DNA of 40,851 bases from DATDCV01 sp036524155 (GCA_036524155.1 DATDCV010000722.1:1-40851); one strand, 5' to 3'. Positions 16,150 to 27,984 are shown, counted from the stretch's first letter. The notes: generated by a model from the sequence alone, not told the origin. Numbers and translations are program-made.

Positions 16150-18464
16150 ACGAAGGCACTCGAGACCTCAGCAGCCGTTCCATGCTCGACCTGTTCCGCG
16201 CTGAAGCGGAGACGCAGACCGCCATCCTCACCGCCGGTCTGATAGAGCTTGAACGCGGCAGCGTGTCAGCTCAAACGTTCGAGGTGCTGATGCGGGCCGC
16301 CCACTCACTGAAGGGGGCCGCCCGCATAGTCAACCTGCAGCCGGCCGCTGAGATGGCGCACGCGCTCGAAGATTTCTTCGCCGCCGCGGGCCGCGGAGGG
16401 TCCGCGCCGCCCCAGGCTGACATCGACCTGCTGCTTTCGGGCGTGGATATCCTCTCGCAGCTTGGCAAACGCGGCGAGGAGGATCTGCCGGCTTGGGCGA
16501 CGGAATCCGCACCTGAAATCGGAAGCTTCCTGCGCCAACTGCGAGCCCGGCTCTCACTCGCTGTGCGCCCTGACTCGCCGGACGCGACAGGCCGGGCGGC
16601 CAGTCTATTCACCGATCAACCCGCCGGGGGATTTCACAAGCCCGAAGGTGCGGCTGCGCTTTCGTCACCAACAACACCGGCCCGACTGCCCGCCCAGGAG
16701 CACGCCTTGCGGCGTGCCGAATCAGTAGAGCGCGTGGTGCGGCTGGCTCCCGAAAACCTCAACCGTTTGCTGGGGCTCGCCGGCGAGGCCCTGGTGGAGT
16801 CGCGCTGGCTTCGGCCCTTCTCCGACTCACTCCAGCAGCTCAAAGGCCATCAAGCGGAACTGGTCTCCCAGTTGGCGAACCTGAACCAGGCCCTGAGCCA
16901 GGAAGCCTTCAGCGAGCACAGTCGCGCCCGGTGTGCGAACGCCCTGCGGCAACTCGGGAATTGCCAGAGGTTCCTGGGAGAAAAGGTGCAGGAGTTGGAC
17001 CTGTTCGACCGTCGCTCGTCGCATTTGTCCCAGCGCCTTTACCTGGAGGTTCTGCGGACTCGCATGCGGCCTTTCAGCGATGGTGTCCGCCGGTTCCCTC
17101 GCATGGTGCGCGACCTGGCGCGGTCACTGGAGAAGCAGGTCAAGTTGGAGATCAGCGGCGAGACCACCCAGGTTGACCGTGACATACTCGAGCGCCTCGA
17201 AACGCCGCTCGCGCATTTGCTGCGCAACGCGGTGGATCATGGCTGCGAGACGCCAGCCCAGCGGACCCAGGCCGGCAAACCGGCCGAAGGCACAGTGTCC
17301 CTTGAAGCCCGCCACAGCGCCGGCATGTTGCTCGTCACCGTCGAGGACGACGGGGCGGGTGTCAACCTCGAGCACCTGCGGTCGGCGATTGTGAGGAAAC
17401 GCTTTGCCACGGAGAGCCTCGCGCAGAAGTTCACCGACTCGGAACTGCTGGAATTTCTGTTTCTGCCAGGCTTCAGCCTCAAAGACAATGTCACCGAACT
17501 TTCCGGCCGCGGTTTTGGGCTTGATATCGTCCACAACATGGTCAGAAACGTCCGGGGCGGAATCCGGTTGGGCAACGAACCCGGCCGCGGGCTTCGGATC
17601 CAGCTTCAGCTTCCACTTACGCTGTCGGTGGTTCGCGCGCTGCTTGTGCAAGTGGCTGGCGAGCCCTATGCGATTCCCCTGGGCCAAATCAGCCGGACAT
17701 TGACGTTGCCGCGGTCCAGCCTTCAAACGTTGGAGGGTCGGCAGTATTTCCGGTTTGCCGACCAACAAATCGGCGCCGTATCGGCCCGTCAGGCGCTCGG
17801 CGCACCGGTGCTGGCCCCGGAAGGCGACCTGCCGGTGGTGGTATTGGGCGAGCGCGCGACTCGCTGCGGACTGATCGTGGACCGCTTCCTGGGCGAAAGT
17901 GAGCTAGTGGTGCAGCAATTGGATCCCCGTCTGGGCAAGGTCAAGAACATCAGCGCTGCCGCTTTCATGGAAGATGGAGCGCCCGTGCTGATCATCGATG
18001 TCGAGGATTTGACGCACTGGATTGAAACCATGCTGGCCGCCGGGCGTTTCGGCACCTTGCGCCGCGACGGCTTGACACCGTCGGTCCGGCCAAAGCGCAT
18101 CCTGGCGGTAGACGATTCGCTCACCGTCCGCGAAATGGAACGACAACTGCTGGCCGGCAGAGGTTATGAAACCGACGTTGCCGCCGATGGGATCGAAGCC
18201 TGGAACGCCGTACGTTCAGGCATCTATGACCTGGTGATCACGGATGTGGACATGCCACGAATGGACGGCATTGAGTTGACCAACAGGATTAAGAAAGATC
18301 CTCATTTAGGCTCAGTGCCGGTTTTGCTGATCTCGTACAAGGACCGGAACCAGGACCGGATATGCGGGCTGGAGGCGGGCGCGGACGCTTACCTTGCGAA
18401 GGGAGCGTTTCAGGACCGGGACCTTATCCAGGCTGTCGTTAACTTGATTGGGGAGCCGGGTTGA
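16146..18464 (+). CDS. wspE: CheA-type hybrid histidine kinase with C-terminal receiver, WspE type
   Basis: The 772-residue kinase starts with an HPt (P1) domain whose phospho-accepting histidine is H53 in AAHSLKGAAR. A long linker follows, then a dimerisation segment, the HATPase with LLRNAVDHG near residue 360, and GRGFGLDIV. The CheW-like P5 domain reads LTLSVVRALLVQVAGEPYAIPL. The C-terminal receiver is RILAVDDSLTVREMERQLL with D700 in ITDVDMPRMDG, and a lysine in YLAKGAF. This layout (HPt-HATPase-CheW-REC, without a separate P2) is that of WspE and PilL/ChpA-like kinases, and the receiver wording is close to WspE. It would autophosphorylate when the array is active, then pass phosphate to its own receiver and to the response regulator that follows. 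GTG start, coupled to wspD. Confidence 0.9.
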   Translation: MNEGTRDLSSRSMLDLFRAEAETQTAILTAGLIELERGSVSAQTFEVLMRAAHSLKGAARIVNLQPAAEMAHALEDFFAAAGRGGSAPPQADIDLLLSGVDILSQLGKRGEEDLPAWATESAPEIGSFLRQLRARLSLAVRPDSPDATGRAASLFTDQPAGGFHKPEGAAALSSPTTPARLPAQEHALRRAESVERVVRLAPENLNRLLGLAGEALVESRWLRPFSDSLQQLKGHQAELVSQLANLNQALSQEAFSEHSRARCANALRQLGNCQRFLGEKVQELDLFDRRSSHLSQRLYLEVLRTRMRPFSDGVRRFPRMVRDLARSLEKQVKLEISGETTQVDRDILERLETPLAHLLRNAVDHGCETPAQRTQAGKPAEGTVSLEARHSAGMLLVTVEDDGAGVNLEHLRSAIVRKRFATESLAQKFTDSELLEFLFLPGFSLKDNVTELSGRGFGLDIVHNMVRNVRGGIRLGNEPGRGLRIQLQLPLTLSVVRALLVQVAGEPYAIPLGQISRTLTLPRSSLQTLEGRQYFRFADQQIGAVSARQALGAPVLAPEGDLPVVVLGERATRCGLIVDRFLGESELVVQQLDPRLGKVKNISAAAFMEDGAPVLIIDVEDLTHWIETMLAAGRFGTLRRDGLTPSVRPKRILAVDDSLTVREMERQLLAGRGYETDVAADGIEAWNAVRSGIYDLVITDVDMPRMDGIELTNRIKKDPHLGSVPVLLISYKDRNQDRICGLEAGADAYLAKGAFQDRDLIQAVVNLIGEPG

Positions 18465-18517
18465 TCCATACTGTCGCGACGGTGGTTCAGCCCGCACCGC
18501 CTCAACCGTAACCGCAC

Positions 18518-21058
<2,541 letters not shown>

Positions 21059-21098
21059 AGCGGATCCGCGCCAACACCACCATCGACTGTCGCTGCTG

Positions 21099-22052
21099 AT
21101 GCTAATCAAACCTGCGCACCTGGAAATCGGCGATACACTCGGCATCATCGCGCCAGCCAGCGCTCCGCCCGACGCCGGAAACATCGACCGCGCCGCCCAA
21201 GCCGTCGAGGCCCTCGGTTTCAAGCCCCGGCTTGCTCCTAACGCCCGGAAACGTCTGGGTTTCCTCGCCGGCTCCGACCGGGACCGTGCTTCCGACCTGA
21301 TGAGGATGTTCGCCGATCCAGCGGTCAAGGGGATCATCTGCGTCCGGGGCGGTTACGGGACGGCGCGGCTCCTCCCCCGGCTGGATTACGGGCTCATTAA
21401 GCGAAATCCCAAGGTCTTCATTGGTTATAGCGACATCACCTCGCTGCATTGCGCCTTTCTCAGGAAGGCTCGCCTGGTCTCGTTCCACGGCCCGATGCTG
21501 AACTCCGATTTCATCAAGCCCGCTTGTCCCAACTTCACCGTCCAAAGCCTCCGGCGCACAGTCATGATTCCCCGGCCGCCCGCGAGCATTGGTCAAGGCC
21601 GCCGGAGCCACACCGTCCGGACCCTGAGGGCGGGAACTGCTTCCGGCCCGCTCATCGGCGGAAATATCTCGATCTTATGCGCCAGTCTAGGCACGCCGTT
21701 CGAGCCTCCGTTCAGGAACGCGATCCTGTTTTTCGAGGATTTGGATGAAGCACCCTACCGCTTTGACCGAATGCTGACTCAGTTGCTGAACGGAGGCCGT
21801 TTGCAGAAAGTCGCGGGCATCGCGATTGGCATGAACAAGCACTGCAAGGACCCGCGAGCGACGAAGTCCACGGAATATCGTCAGACACTCGAGGACGTGT
21901 TCAAAGAGCGTTTGCTCCCCCTCCGGGTCCCCGTCGTCTCGGGACTGCCCTTCGGCCATGTCGCTGCCAACGCCACCCTGCCGATCGGCGTGCGTGCCAC
22001 CCTGGATGGCGACGCCGGTGATCTGCTCATTAATGAAACCGCGGTAATATAG
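21099..22052 (+). CDS. LD-carboxypeptidase, peptidase family S66
   Basis: I chose the ATG at 21099 (317 residues) because MLIKPAHLEIGDTLGIIAPAS is the usual family opening; the open frame to 21039 overlaps the previous gene. The S66 catalytic set is complete: Ser111 in GYSDIT, Glu213 in FFEDLDE and His287 in GLPFGHVAAN. The GxRGGYGxARLLPxLDY segment, around residues 82-97, is also typical. S66 enzymes remove the terminal D-Ala from cytoplasmic tetrapeptides during peptidoglycan recycling (LdcA), or hydrolyse microcin C-type peptidyl-nucleotides (MccF). No signal peptide is visible, fitting a cytoplasmic recycling role. It follows the kinase by 40 bp, so it may be co-transcribed, though functionally unrelated. 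Confidence 0.9.
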   Translation: MLIKPAHLEIGDTLGIIAPASAPPDAGNIDRAAQAVEALGFKPRLAPNARKRLGFLAGSDRDRASDLMRMFADPAVKGIICVRGGYGTARLLPRLDYGLIKRNPKVFIGYSDITSLHCAFLRKARLVSFHGPMLNSDFIKPACPNFTVQSLRRTVMIPRPPASIGQGRRSHTVRTLRAGTASGPLIGGNISILCASLGTPFEPPFRNAILFFEDLDEAPYRFDRMLTQLLNGGRLQKVAGIAIGMNKHCKDPRATKSTEYRQTLEDVFKERLLPLRVPVVSGLPFGHVAANATLPIGVRATLDGDAGDLLINETAVI

Positions 22053-22078
22053 CTTCCATGCTGTCAACTCCAACGGCC

Positions 22079-22206
22079 TCGCTCTTGTATCCGCTCAGTC
22101 TTGGGCCGGAGCGCCGAGTTGCACTCGGCTTACGAGCGGCCGAGTGCTCGCCTAAGCCGATCAAAAATCGGCGCTCCGGCCCAAGACTGAGCGGATACTC
22201 GCACTT
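22079..22206 (-). mobile_element. MITE-like palindromic element, copy 1, with 8-bp target duplication
   Basis: The element proper is 22087-22198 (112 bp). Its 31-bp ends, 22087-22117 and 22168-22198, are perfect inverted repeats starting GTATCCGC. The immediately flanking octamers TCGCTCTT (22079-22086) and TCGCACTT (22199-22206) match at 7 of 8 bases, as expected for an old 8-bp target duplication. The interior holds three small hairpins in the opposite order to copies 2 and 3, so this copy is inserted in the other orientation. It codes for nothing and would be mobilised in trans. Confidence 0.85.
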
Positions 22207-22227
22207 GCACCCTTCAACGCTTTGATT

Positions 22228-22959
22228 ATGGGCCTCCGCATTATTCTGATCACCGGAGCAAACGGCGGCCTGGGCCAGGCCATAGCCCGGTCGTTCCTTG
22301 ACGAATCGGTCGAAAACCTTGTCTGGCTCGGCATTCATGCCCGCCATGACCAGGCGGACACGCTCTGCTCGCTCTTTCCCGACCGCTGCCGCTGCGTCGA
22401 ACTCGATGTCACCCGCCCCGAATCCTGGCAGCAGGCGGTATCCCTGATCTTGTCCGTCCACCGCAGGCTCGATGTGCTGGTAAATAACGCGGGCAAAATC
22501 TCCGATGGCCTGTTGGCGACGATGCCGCCGCAAAACTGGGACGCGGTGTTGTCGACCAATCTGGACGCGGCATTCCACGGATGCCAGGCAGTACTGCCCA
22601 CCATGATCTCGCAGCGCTGCGGCCGGATTGTCAATGTGTCGTCTTTGAGCGCCCTGCTGGCGCCTGCCGGGCAGACCAACTACGCTGCCGCCAAAGCCGG
22701 CCTCATCGCATTGACCCAATCCCTGGCCAAGGAGGTCGCGCGGCTGAATATCACAGTCAACGCGGTGTGCCCCGGCTTTATCGAGACGGAGGCGCTGAAG
22801 ACGATGAGCGAGCAGGAACGGTCGGCCGCGCAAGCCAGGGTGCCGATGCGCCGCTTCGGTCGGTCGGAAGAAGCCGCGGTAGCCGTTCGATTTCTGGCTT
22901 GTCCCGAGGCCAGTTACATTACAGGCTCAGTAGTGAAAGTTGACGGTGGGATATTCTAA
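22228..22959 (+). CDS. 3-oxoacyl-ACP reductase-like short-chain dehydrogenase (FabG family)
   Basis: 243 residues from the ATG at 22228; a TTG six bases earlier is less likely. The Rossmann motif is TGANGGLG at 10-17, NNAG is at 86-89, the catalytic serine is in NVSSLS (near 138-139), and Tyr152/Lys156 lie in YAAAK. The C-terminus VKVDGGIF is typical of FabG. The enzyme would reduce a beta-ketoacyl group, probably ACP-bound, with NAD(P)H. An acyl carrier protein gene starts one base after its stop and a flavoenzyme follows, so the three look like a dedicated biosynthetic cassette separate from housekeeping fatty acid synthesis (inference). No ketosynthase is in the window. Confidence 0.88.
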   Translation: MGLRIILITGANGGLGQAIARSFLDESVENLVWLGIHARHDQADTLCSLFPDRCRCVELDVTRPESWQQAVSLILSVHRRLDVLVNNAGKISDGLLATMPPQNWDAVLSTNLDAAFHGCQAVLPTMISQRCGRIVNVSSLSALLAPAGQTNYAAAKAGLIALTQSLAKEVARLNITVNAVCPGFIETEALKTMSEQERSAAQARVPMRRFGRSEEAAVAVRFLACPEASYITGSVVKVDGGIF

Positions 22960-22960
22960 C

Positions 22961-23227
22961 ATGGAAGACGCAAACGCATTGAAGGAACGGATCAAGAATT
23001 TGATGGTGGAAAACCTGATGCTGCAGGTTACCCCCGGGGAAATCGGCGACGATCTTCCGTTGTTCGGACCCGGCAGTCTGGGGCTTGATTCGGTGGACGC
23101 CCTGCAACTCGTCGTGGCGCTCGACAAGAATTTTGGCCTGAAGATTCGCGACCCCGAGGCAGCCAAGGAAATCCTGCGAAACGTCACCTCGATCGCTCAC
23201 GCCATCCAGCAGAATACCCCAGCCTAA
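22961..23227 (+). CDS. Acyl carrier protein
   Basis: An 88-residue carrier protein. The ATG at 22961 is one base past the reductase stop, which fixes the start. The 4'-phosphopantetheine attachment serine is Ser44 in GLDSVDALQL, the canonical DSx motif, on the second helix of a four-helix bundle. Upstream are an acidic first helix and PLFGPGSLGLD, and after it LDKNFGLKIRDPE. It is not the usual fabD-fabG-acpP context, and its sequence is more like ACPs of specialised pathways (aryl-polyene or lipid-tailoring types), a tentative judgement. It probably carries the substrate for the neighbouring ketoreductase. Confidence 0.9.
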   Translation: MEDANALKERIKNLMVENLMLQVTPGEIGDDLPLFGPGSLGLDSVDALQLVVALDKNFGLKIRDPEAAKEILRNVTSIAHAIQQNTPA

Positions 23228-23257
23228 GCCGCCTGCTCCTGCCTGGCTAATCTCTGC

Positions 23258-24619
23258 TTGCAGGTCGATAGGCCTGTGCTTCCTTTAGCTGTGCCGGAAG
23301 CAACATACGATGCCCTGGTGATCGGCGGCGGCCCCGGGGGAAGCGCGGCGGCGACGTTTTTGGCCCGGGCCAACAAGCGCGTGCTGGTGCTGGAAAAAGA
23401 GCATTTCCCGCGGTTTCATATCGGCGAATCGCTGCTTCCCTACAACCGGCAACTATTCCAGGAAATGGGCGTACTGTCGGCGCTTGAACAGGCTGGCTTT
23501 CCCGTGAAGTACGGCGCCCAGTTTCAAATCACGAACGCGAGCAAATCGCTCAAACTCGCGTTTCATCGTGGACGGTTCACCCGCCAAACCCGGGCTTTTC
23601 AGGTGGAGCGCGCCAGGTTTGACGACATTTTACTCAGGCACGCCCGCGCGTCCGGCGCGGAAGTGCGTGAAGGTTGGACTGTGACACGGTCTTCTCAACA
23701 GGCTGAAGGGGTCACTCTGGAAAGCCGGGACGAGCACGGGGCGACTGCAACGTTCACGGGCTCGTTCTTGATTGATGCGAGCGGGCGCGGAAATTTTACC
23801 GGCAACCAGCAAGGTCTGAGGGTCATCCACCCCCGTCACAGGAAAGTCGCGATCTTTGGGCAGTACGAAGGGGTCGCCCTGGACGATGGTCTTGAAGCTA
23901 ATGACACCATCATCGTGCGCCTGGCGAACAAGTGGTTTTGGCTGATACCCCTGGACCCGCGAAAGGTCAGCGTCGGCTGTGTGATGGAAAAGGAGGAGTT
24001 TGCGGCGGAGAAGCAAGACCCCGCTCAGCTTTTTGATCGGCTCTGGCGTTCCAGTTCGGCGATGCGCGCTCGGCTGCAGCATGCCCGGTTGGTGCGCGCC
24101 ATCCAGACCACAGGCGATTTTTCGTACTATAATCGCCGGCTGGTCGGCCCGCGGCTGATACGGGTGGGGGATGCGGCCGGGTTTATGGATCCCATCTTTT
24201 CGGCTGGGGTCTACCTCGCCATGTACTCAGGGCACCTCGCCGCCAAAGCAGTCATGGAATCGATCGCCGCCGGGGATGATGGCGGCCGGCGGTTGGTGCG
24301 ATACGAAAGACGGGTACGGCGGGCGATGAAAATCTATTGGGAGATGGTTGAGGGTTTCTACCGACAGCCGTTCATCGAGTTGTTTCTGGAGCCGCGCCCA
24401 AAGTTCAATATCCCCGATGCGATTACCGCCGTGCTCGCAGGCGAGCTCGAGGGCGGGTGGGCAATGACCTGGCGTCGACGTCTTTTCCTGCTTCTGACCA
24501 AGGTTCAGGGCCTTTGGCCGCTGGTGCCGCGGATCTCGTTTGAGGAAAGTCCGGCTGGCGCACGCGGTGCGGAGCCGGGGCGCTCCACGGCGCCAACAAG
24601 CGCGCCAGAACCGTCCTGA
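23258..24619 (+). CDS. FAD-dependent oxidoreductase, flavin-dependent halogenase-like
   Basis: The 453-residue protein has the FAD-binding Rossmann motif GGGPGGSAAATFLAR near residue 23 and the FPRFHIGESLLP segment. Near residue 227 it has WFWLIP, which fits the WxWxIP signature of flavin-dependent halogenases, and later GDAAGFMDPIFSAGV for flavin contact. Many relatives with the same motifs are not proven halogenases but act on carrier-bound substrates or reduce polyprenyl chains. Beside an ACP gene, a carrier-bound substrate is a reasonable guess. The start is unclear: TTG at 23258, or GTG at 23276 or 23291. A proline-rich tail of about 25 residues ends the protein. Confidence 0.82.
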   Translation: MQVDRPVLPLAVPEATYDALVIGGGPGGSAAATFLARANKRVLVLEKEHFPRFHIGESLLPYNRQLFQEMGVLSALEQAGFPVKYGAQFQITNASKSLKLAFHRGRFTRQTRAFQVERARFDDILLRHARASGAEVREGWTVTRSSQQAEGVTLESRDEHGATATFTGSFLIDASGRGNFTGNQQGLRVIHPRHRKVAIFGQYEGVALDDGLEANDTIIVRLANKWFWLIPLDPRKVSVGCVMEKEEFAAEKQDPAQLFDRLWRSSSAMRARLQHARLVRAIQTTGDFSYYNRRLVGPRLIRVGDAAGFMDPIFSAGVYLAMYSGHLAAKAVMESIAAGDDGGRRLVRYERRVRRAMKIYWEMVEGFYRQPFIELFLEPRPKFNIPDAITAVLAGELEGGWAMTWRRRLFLLLTKVQGLWPLVPRISFEESPAGARGAEPGRSTAPTSAPEPS

Positions 24620-24750
24620 TGCGCCAACCGTGTCGGAGACTTCGGCGTTTTCCGTTTGCGGAACCACGATTTCTGGGCGATAACAGACCGGTATCCCTCG
24701 AGAGACATGTTCATGAATGATGATCGAAGCCAACAACGATTTTCTGTTTT

Positions 24751-25164
24751 ATGAGTGAAAAACCGAACCAAATGCAGATGCCCAAGATCGGCGAGTTCAG
24801 TTGGAACGAACTAACCACGACAGACGCGCCAGCCGCCGAAGCGTTTTACACCGAACTTTTTGGCTGGAAGGCGGAACCGTTCAATCCGGCAGGAATGGCT
24901 TCGGACGGCCCCCCCTATATCGTGTTTAAAACCGCGCCGAAAGGGCTGGGGGTTGGCGGCATGATGGCATGTCCAACGCCAGGAACTCCGGCCCAATGGC
25001 ACGCCTATGTCATCGTCAAGAACGTAGATGCCACCCTGGCGCAAGCTGCTCGACTGGGAGCCAAAGTCTTGATGCCGGCCATGGACGTCCCGGAAGTTGG
25101 CCGGGTAGCCATGATCCGGGATCCGCAGGGAGCCGCTATCGGTCTGCATCAGCCCCCTGGTTAG
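24751..25164 (+). CDS. VOC (glyoxalase/dioxygenase-like) family protein
   Basis: A 137-residue single vicinal-oxygen-chelate protein. It opens GEFSWNELTTTDAPAAEAFYTELFGWKAE, typical of the CFP30/glyoxalase-like group, and continues with GGMMACP, WHAYVIVKNVDATLAQAARLGAKV and the terminal strand MIRDPQGAAIGLHQP. Such proteins bind a metal between paired beta-alpha-beta-beta-beta units and include lyases, dioxygenases and drug-binding proteins. The actual reaction cannot be told from sequence. It lies 131 bp after the flavoenzyme and convergent with the GH92 gene. Confidence 0.85.
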   Translation: MSEKPNQMQMPKIGEFSWNELTTTDAPAAEAFYTELFGWKAEPFNPAGMASDGPPYIVFKTAPKGLGVGGMMACPTPGTPAQWHAYVIVKNVDATLAQAARLGAKVLMPAMDVPEVGRVAMIRDPQGAAIGLHQPPG

Positions 25165-25212
25165 TGGTTGTCCGCTTGGTGCAAACGCCCGATCTGAAGA
25201 GGCAAACCCGCC

Positions 25213-27984
25213 TCACTCCAGCAGGATTTCAATCCCGCTGATCTTGGCGTTCTGATCCGGGCTGGCGGGGGCGGCGCTGGTTCGGACGGTGATCTTGCCG
25301 TGCGAATCCGGCGTAATGCCGGGGAAGTCTTTGACCAGCGCCTTGTTCATGCCTCCAGCCGCGACGAAGATGTCGAGGTTTGTCAGCACGGGCTTGGCAT
25401 TGATGTGAATGTTCTCCACGCGGCGCCCGGCGGCGTTGTCGAAAACCTCGGCGAAATGGAGACGCACGAGATAACGCCCGGGTGGAACCGGGAAGCTGTA
25501 AGTGAAATCCCTGCCATAGCGTTCGCTCTGGTAAACCGCGGGCGGTGCAGCATTGGCGGCGCTGGTGTCGATCTGCGCGCGGGCACGGTTGACGTTCCCA
25601 TGGAGCATATTGGGGTCGGGGATAAAGCCGCCCGCGGCCTCGTCACTGCCGCAGATGACCCGGATAGGCACTGTCAACACCACCGGCTTGTCGGAGGCGG
25701 GCTCGGGAAGTGCCGGATAACGGAAACCGGTTGGCATCGTGGCAGGCGGACGGGTGTCTTTGGCACGGCCCCATTCCATGTTGGGCTGAGGTCCCATAAC
25801 GAACCGCAAGGTGCCGCCGCCGATGATCTCCTCGTGCTTGATCCACGGCCGGAGCAGCTGCTTGCCGTTTAGCGTCGCCGATTGGACGTAAATATTCTCG
25901 GGCCCGTTGTGCTCGGCCACGACCGTGAAAGTCCGGCCACCATATCTCCGCTTATCGAGGCGGACGACGGCCTTAGTGATGACCGGACTGCCGATCGCGT
26001 AAATGCCGCTGTTCGGATTCACCGGGTAAAAGCCCAGGGCGCCGAAGACATACCAGGCCGCCATCTGCCCGCAGTCCACGTTTCCGCATTGTCCTGCAGG
26101 CGTGTCATCGTAAAGCGTCGCCATCACCTGCCGCACGCGTTGCTGCGTCTTGTACGCGGCCCCTGCGTAATCGTAGAGATAAACCAGGTGGTGGCACGGT
26201 TCGTTGCCTTGTGAATACTGGCCGATCAGGCCGGTGATATCCGGTATCTCCGTTTGGATCGTAGAATCCGCATTGAACAGGGCGTCCAGTTTCCTCACAA
26301 AACCTCCCTCGCCGCCGTAGAGCTCGATCATCCCGGGCACGTCATGTTGCACGGCGAGCGCGTACTGCCACGCATCGGCCTCGGTGTACTCGTCGCCGAC
26401 CAGCGCGTTATCCACAAACGGGCTGCGCCACGAACCGTCGGCTTTTCGCCCCCGGAAAAAACCGGTCGTCCGGTCGAAATGGTTTCGGTAATTGGCCGAC
26501 CGGCGGTAAAAGAGCTGGGCGTCTTCCTGGTGGCCAAGCGCCTCGGCCATTTTGGCGAGGCACCAATCGTCGAAGGTGTACTCGATGGTGCGCGAGGTGG
26601 CCTGCTCGCCCTGGCGCGAGGCGACGTACCCGAGGTCTCTATACTCCTTGAGTCCGTTGCGATCCTGCATCGCAGTGTCGCGCATGGCCTGGTAGGCAAC
26701 CTCGGCATCAAATCCGCGGAAACCTTTGAGATAAGCATCCACGATTACCGGGACTGAGTGATACCCGATCATGCACCAGGTTTCATTGCCCCAGAGCGGC
26801 CAGATCGGCGTTGTGTGGAGGCCAGACTCCTTATACTCGGCAAGCATCGATTGAATCATGTCGTCCACGCGGCCGGGCTGCAGCAGGGTCAGCAACGGGT
26901 TCTCGGCGCGGTAGGTGTCCCAAAGTGAGAAAATCGTGTAATTCTGAAAGCCGGCGCCATCATGGTTTTTCCGGTCCATGCCGCGATAAGTTCCGTCAAC
27001 GTCGTTGAACAAAATCGGGGCCTGGTAGCAGAGATACAGGTTCGCATAGAACGTATTCCGAATGCGGGGATCGAAAGTTTCGACTCTGACTGCATCCAGC
27101 AGTTCCTTCCATCGGCCTACTGCCGCGCTGCGGATACGGTCGAAATTCCAGCCCGGGATTTCCGCTTGCAGGTTCTTGCGCGCTCCCTCGATGCCCGTGC
27201 CTGAGATACCCACTTTTACCAGCAACACTTCCTTGGCTTTGGTGGTGTAATTTACAAAGGCCTTGAGATTGCGCCCGCGGCCCTCGCGCACACCCGGTGC
27301 CAGTCGTTGTTTGTCCTGGTCAATGCCGAACGACTCGAACGGCCTGGAGAATTCCATCACGAAGTAGGCCGCCCGGCGCCCGCCCCAGCCATTCGAGATG
27401 CGGGAACCGCTAACGGTAGTGCTGTTCTCAACGGTCAGGGTCGCCTCGACCGGTGAGTTGCCAACGCCGTGCACGAGGTCCAGGACGAAATGGGCATCAT
27501 CAGCAGCCGGGAACGTGTAGCGATGAAAGCCGCAGCGCTCGGTGGCCGTTAATTCGGCCGTCACCTTTGGGTCGTCGAGAAACACCTTGTAGTATCCGGG
27601 AGTCGCGGTTTCGTTGGCATGAGAGAAGCGCGACATGTATCCGTTGCCCGGAGTGCCGGGTTCGAGCTTCACCTCGCCCACGGTTGGCGTCAGCAGCACA
27701 TCACCCAGGCAACCGACTCCGGTACCGGCCAGATGAGTGTGGCTGAACCCCCGGATGGCCGTGTCCGAGTAATGGTAGCCGGAGCTGCCATCCCACCCCT
27801 GAAGCGGAGTGTCAGGGCTCAGTTGGACCATGCCGAAAGGCACGGTCGCCCCGGGATAGGCGTGGCCGTGGCCACCGGTGCCGACGAGGGGTAATGGTTC
27901 CTCGACAGGATGCCGCGCCGCCCCAGCGAGCGCGGAAAGCAGGCATGTCACGGCGACTAGAGCGAGGGATCGACGATAAATCAT
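25213..27984 (-). CDS. GH92 alpha-mannosidase with C-terminal malectin-like domain, secreted
   Basis: I chose the ATG at 27984 (923 residues) because it begins a signal peptide (YRRSLALVAVTCLLSALAGA). GH92 landmarks run through residues 30-740: VGTGGHGHAYPGATVPFGM, SGYHYSDTAIRGFSHTHLAGTG, GNETWCMIGYHSVPVIVDAYLKG, EADAWQYALAVQHDV, YSQGNEPCHHLVYLYDYAG and CGQMAAWYVFGALGFYPVNP. GH92 enzymes are calcium-dependent inverting exo-alpha-mannosidases. Residues about 770-923 are a malectin-like domain (IRVICGSDE, VYQSERYGRDFTYSFPV, VRLHFAEVFDNAAGRR, KISGIEILLE) that probably binds carbohydrate. Secreted, with a role in mannan or N-glycan use. A longer frame to 28065 has no signal peptide at its start. 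Confidence 0.93.
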   Translation of the reverse strand: MIYRRSLALVAVTCLLSALAGAARHPVEEPLPLVGTGGHGHAYPGATVPFGMVQLSPDTPLQGWDGSSGYHYSDTAIRGFSHTHLAGTGVGCLGDVLLTPTVGEVKLEPGTPGNGYMSRFSHANETATPGYYKVFLDDPKVTAELTATERCGFHRYTFPAADDAHFVLDLVHGVGNSPVEATLTVENSTTVSGSRISNGWGGRRAAYFVMEFSRPFESFGIDQDKQRLAPGVREGRGRNLKAFVNYTTKAKEVLLVKVGISGTGIEGARKNLQAEIPGWNFDRIRSAAVGRWKELLDAVRVETFDPRIRNTFYANLYLCYQAPILFNDVDGTYRGMDRKNHDGAGFQNYTIFSLWDTYRAENPLLTLLQPGRVDDMIQSMLAEYKESGLHTTPIWPLWGNETWCMIGYHSVPVIVDAYLKGFRGFDAEVAYQAMRDTAMQDRNGLKEYRDLGYVASRQGEQATSRTIEYTFDDWCLAKMAEALGHQEDAQLFYRRSANYRNHFDRTTGFFRGRKADGSWRSPFVDNALVGDEYTEADAWQYALAVQHDVPGMIELYGGEGGFVRKLDALFNADSTIQTEIPDITGLIGQYSQGNEPCHHLVYLYDYAGAAYKTQQRVRQVMATLYDDTPAGQCGNVDCGQMAAWYVFGALGFYPVNPNSGIYAIGSPVITKAVVRLDKRRYGGRTFTVVAEHNGPENIYVQSATLNGKQLLRPWIKHEEIIGGGTLRFVMGPQPNMEWGRAKDTRPPATMPTGFRYPALPEPASDKPVVLTVPIRVICGSDEAAGGFIPDPNMLHGNVNRARAQIDTSAANAAPPAVYQSERYGRDFTYSFPVPPGRYLVRLHFAEVFDNAAGRRVENIHINAKPVLTNLDIFVAAGGMNKALVKDFPGITPDSHGKITVRTSAAPASPDQNAKISGIEILLE

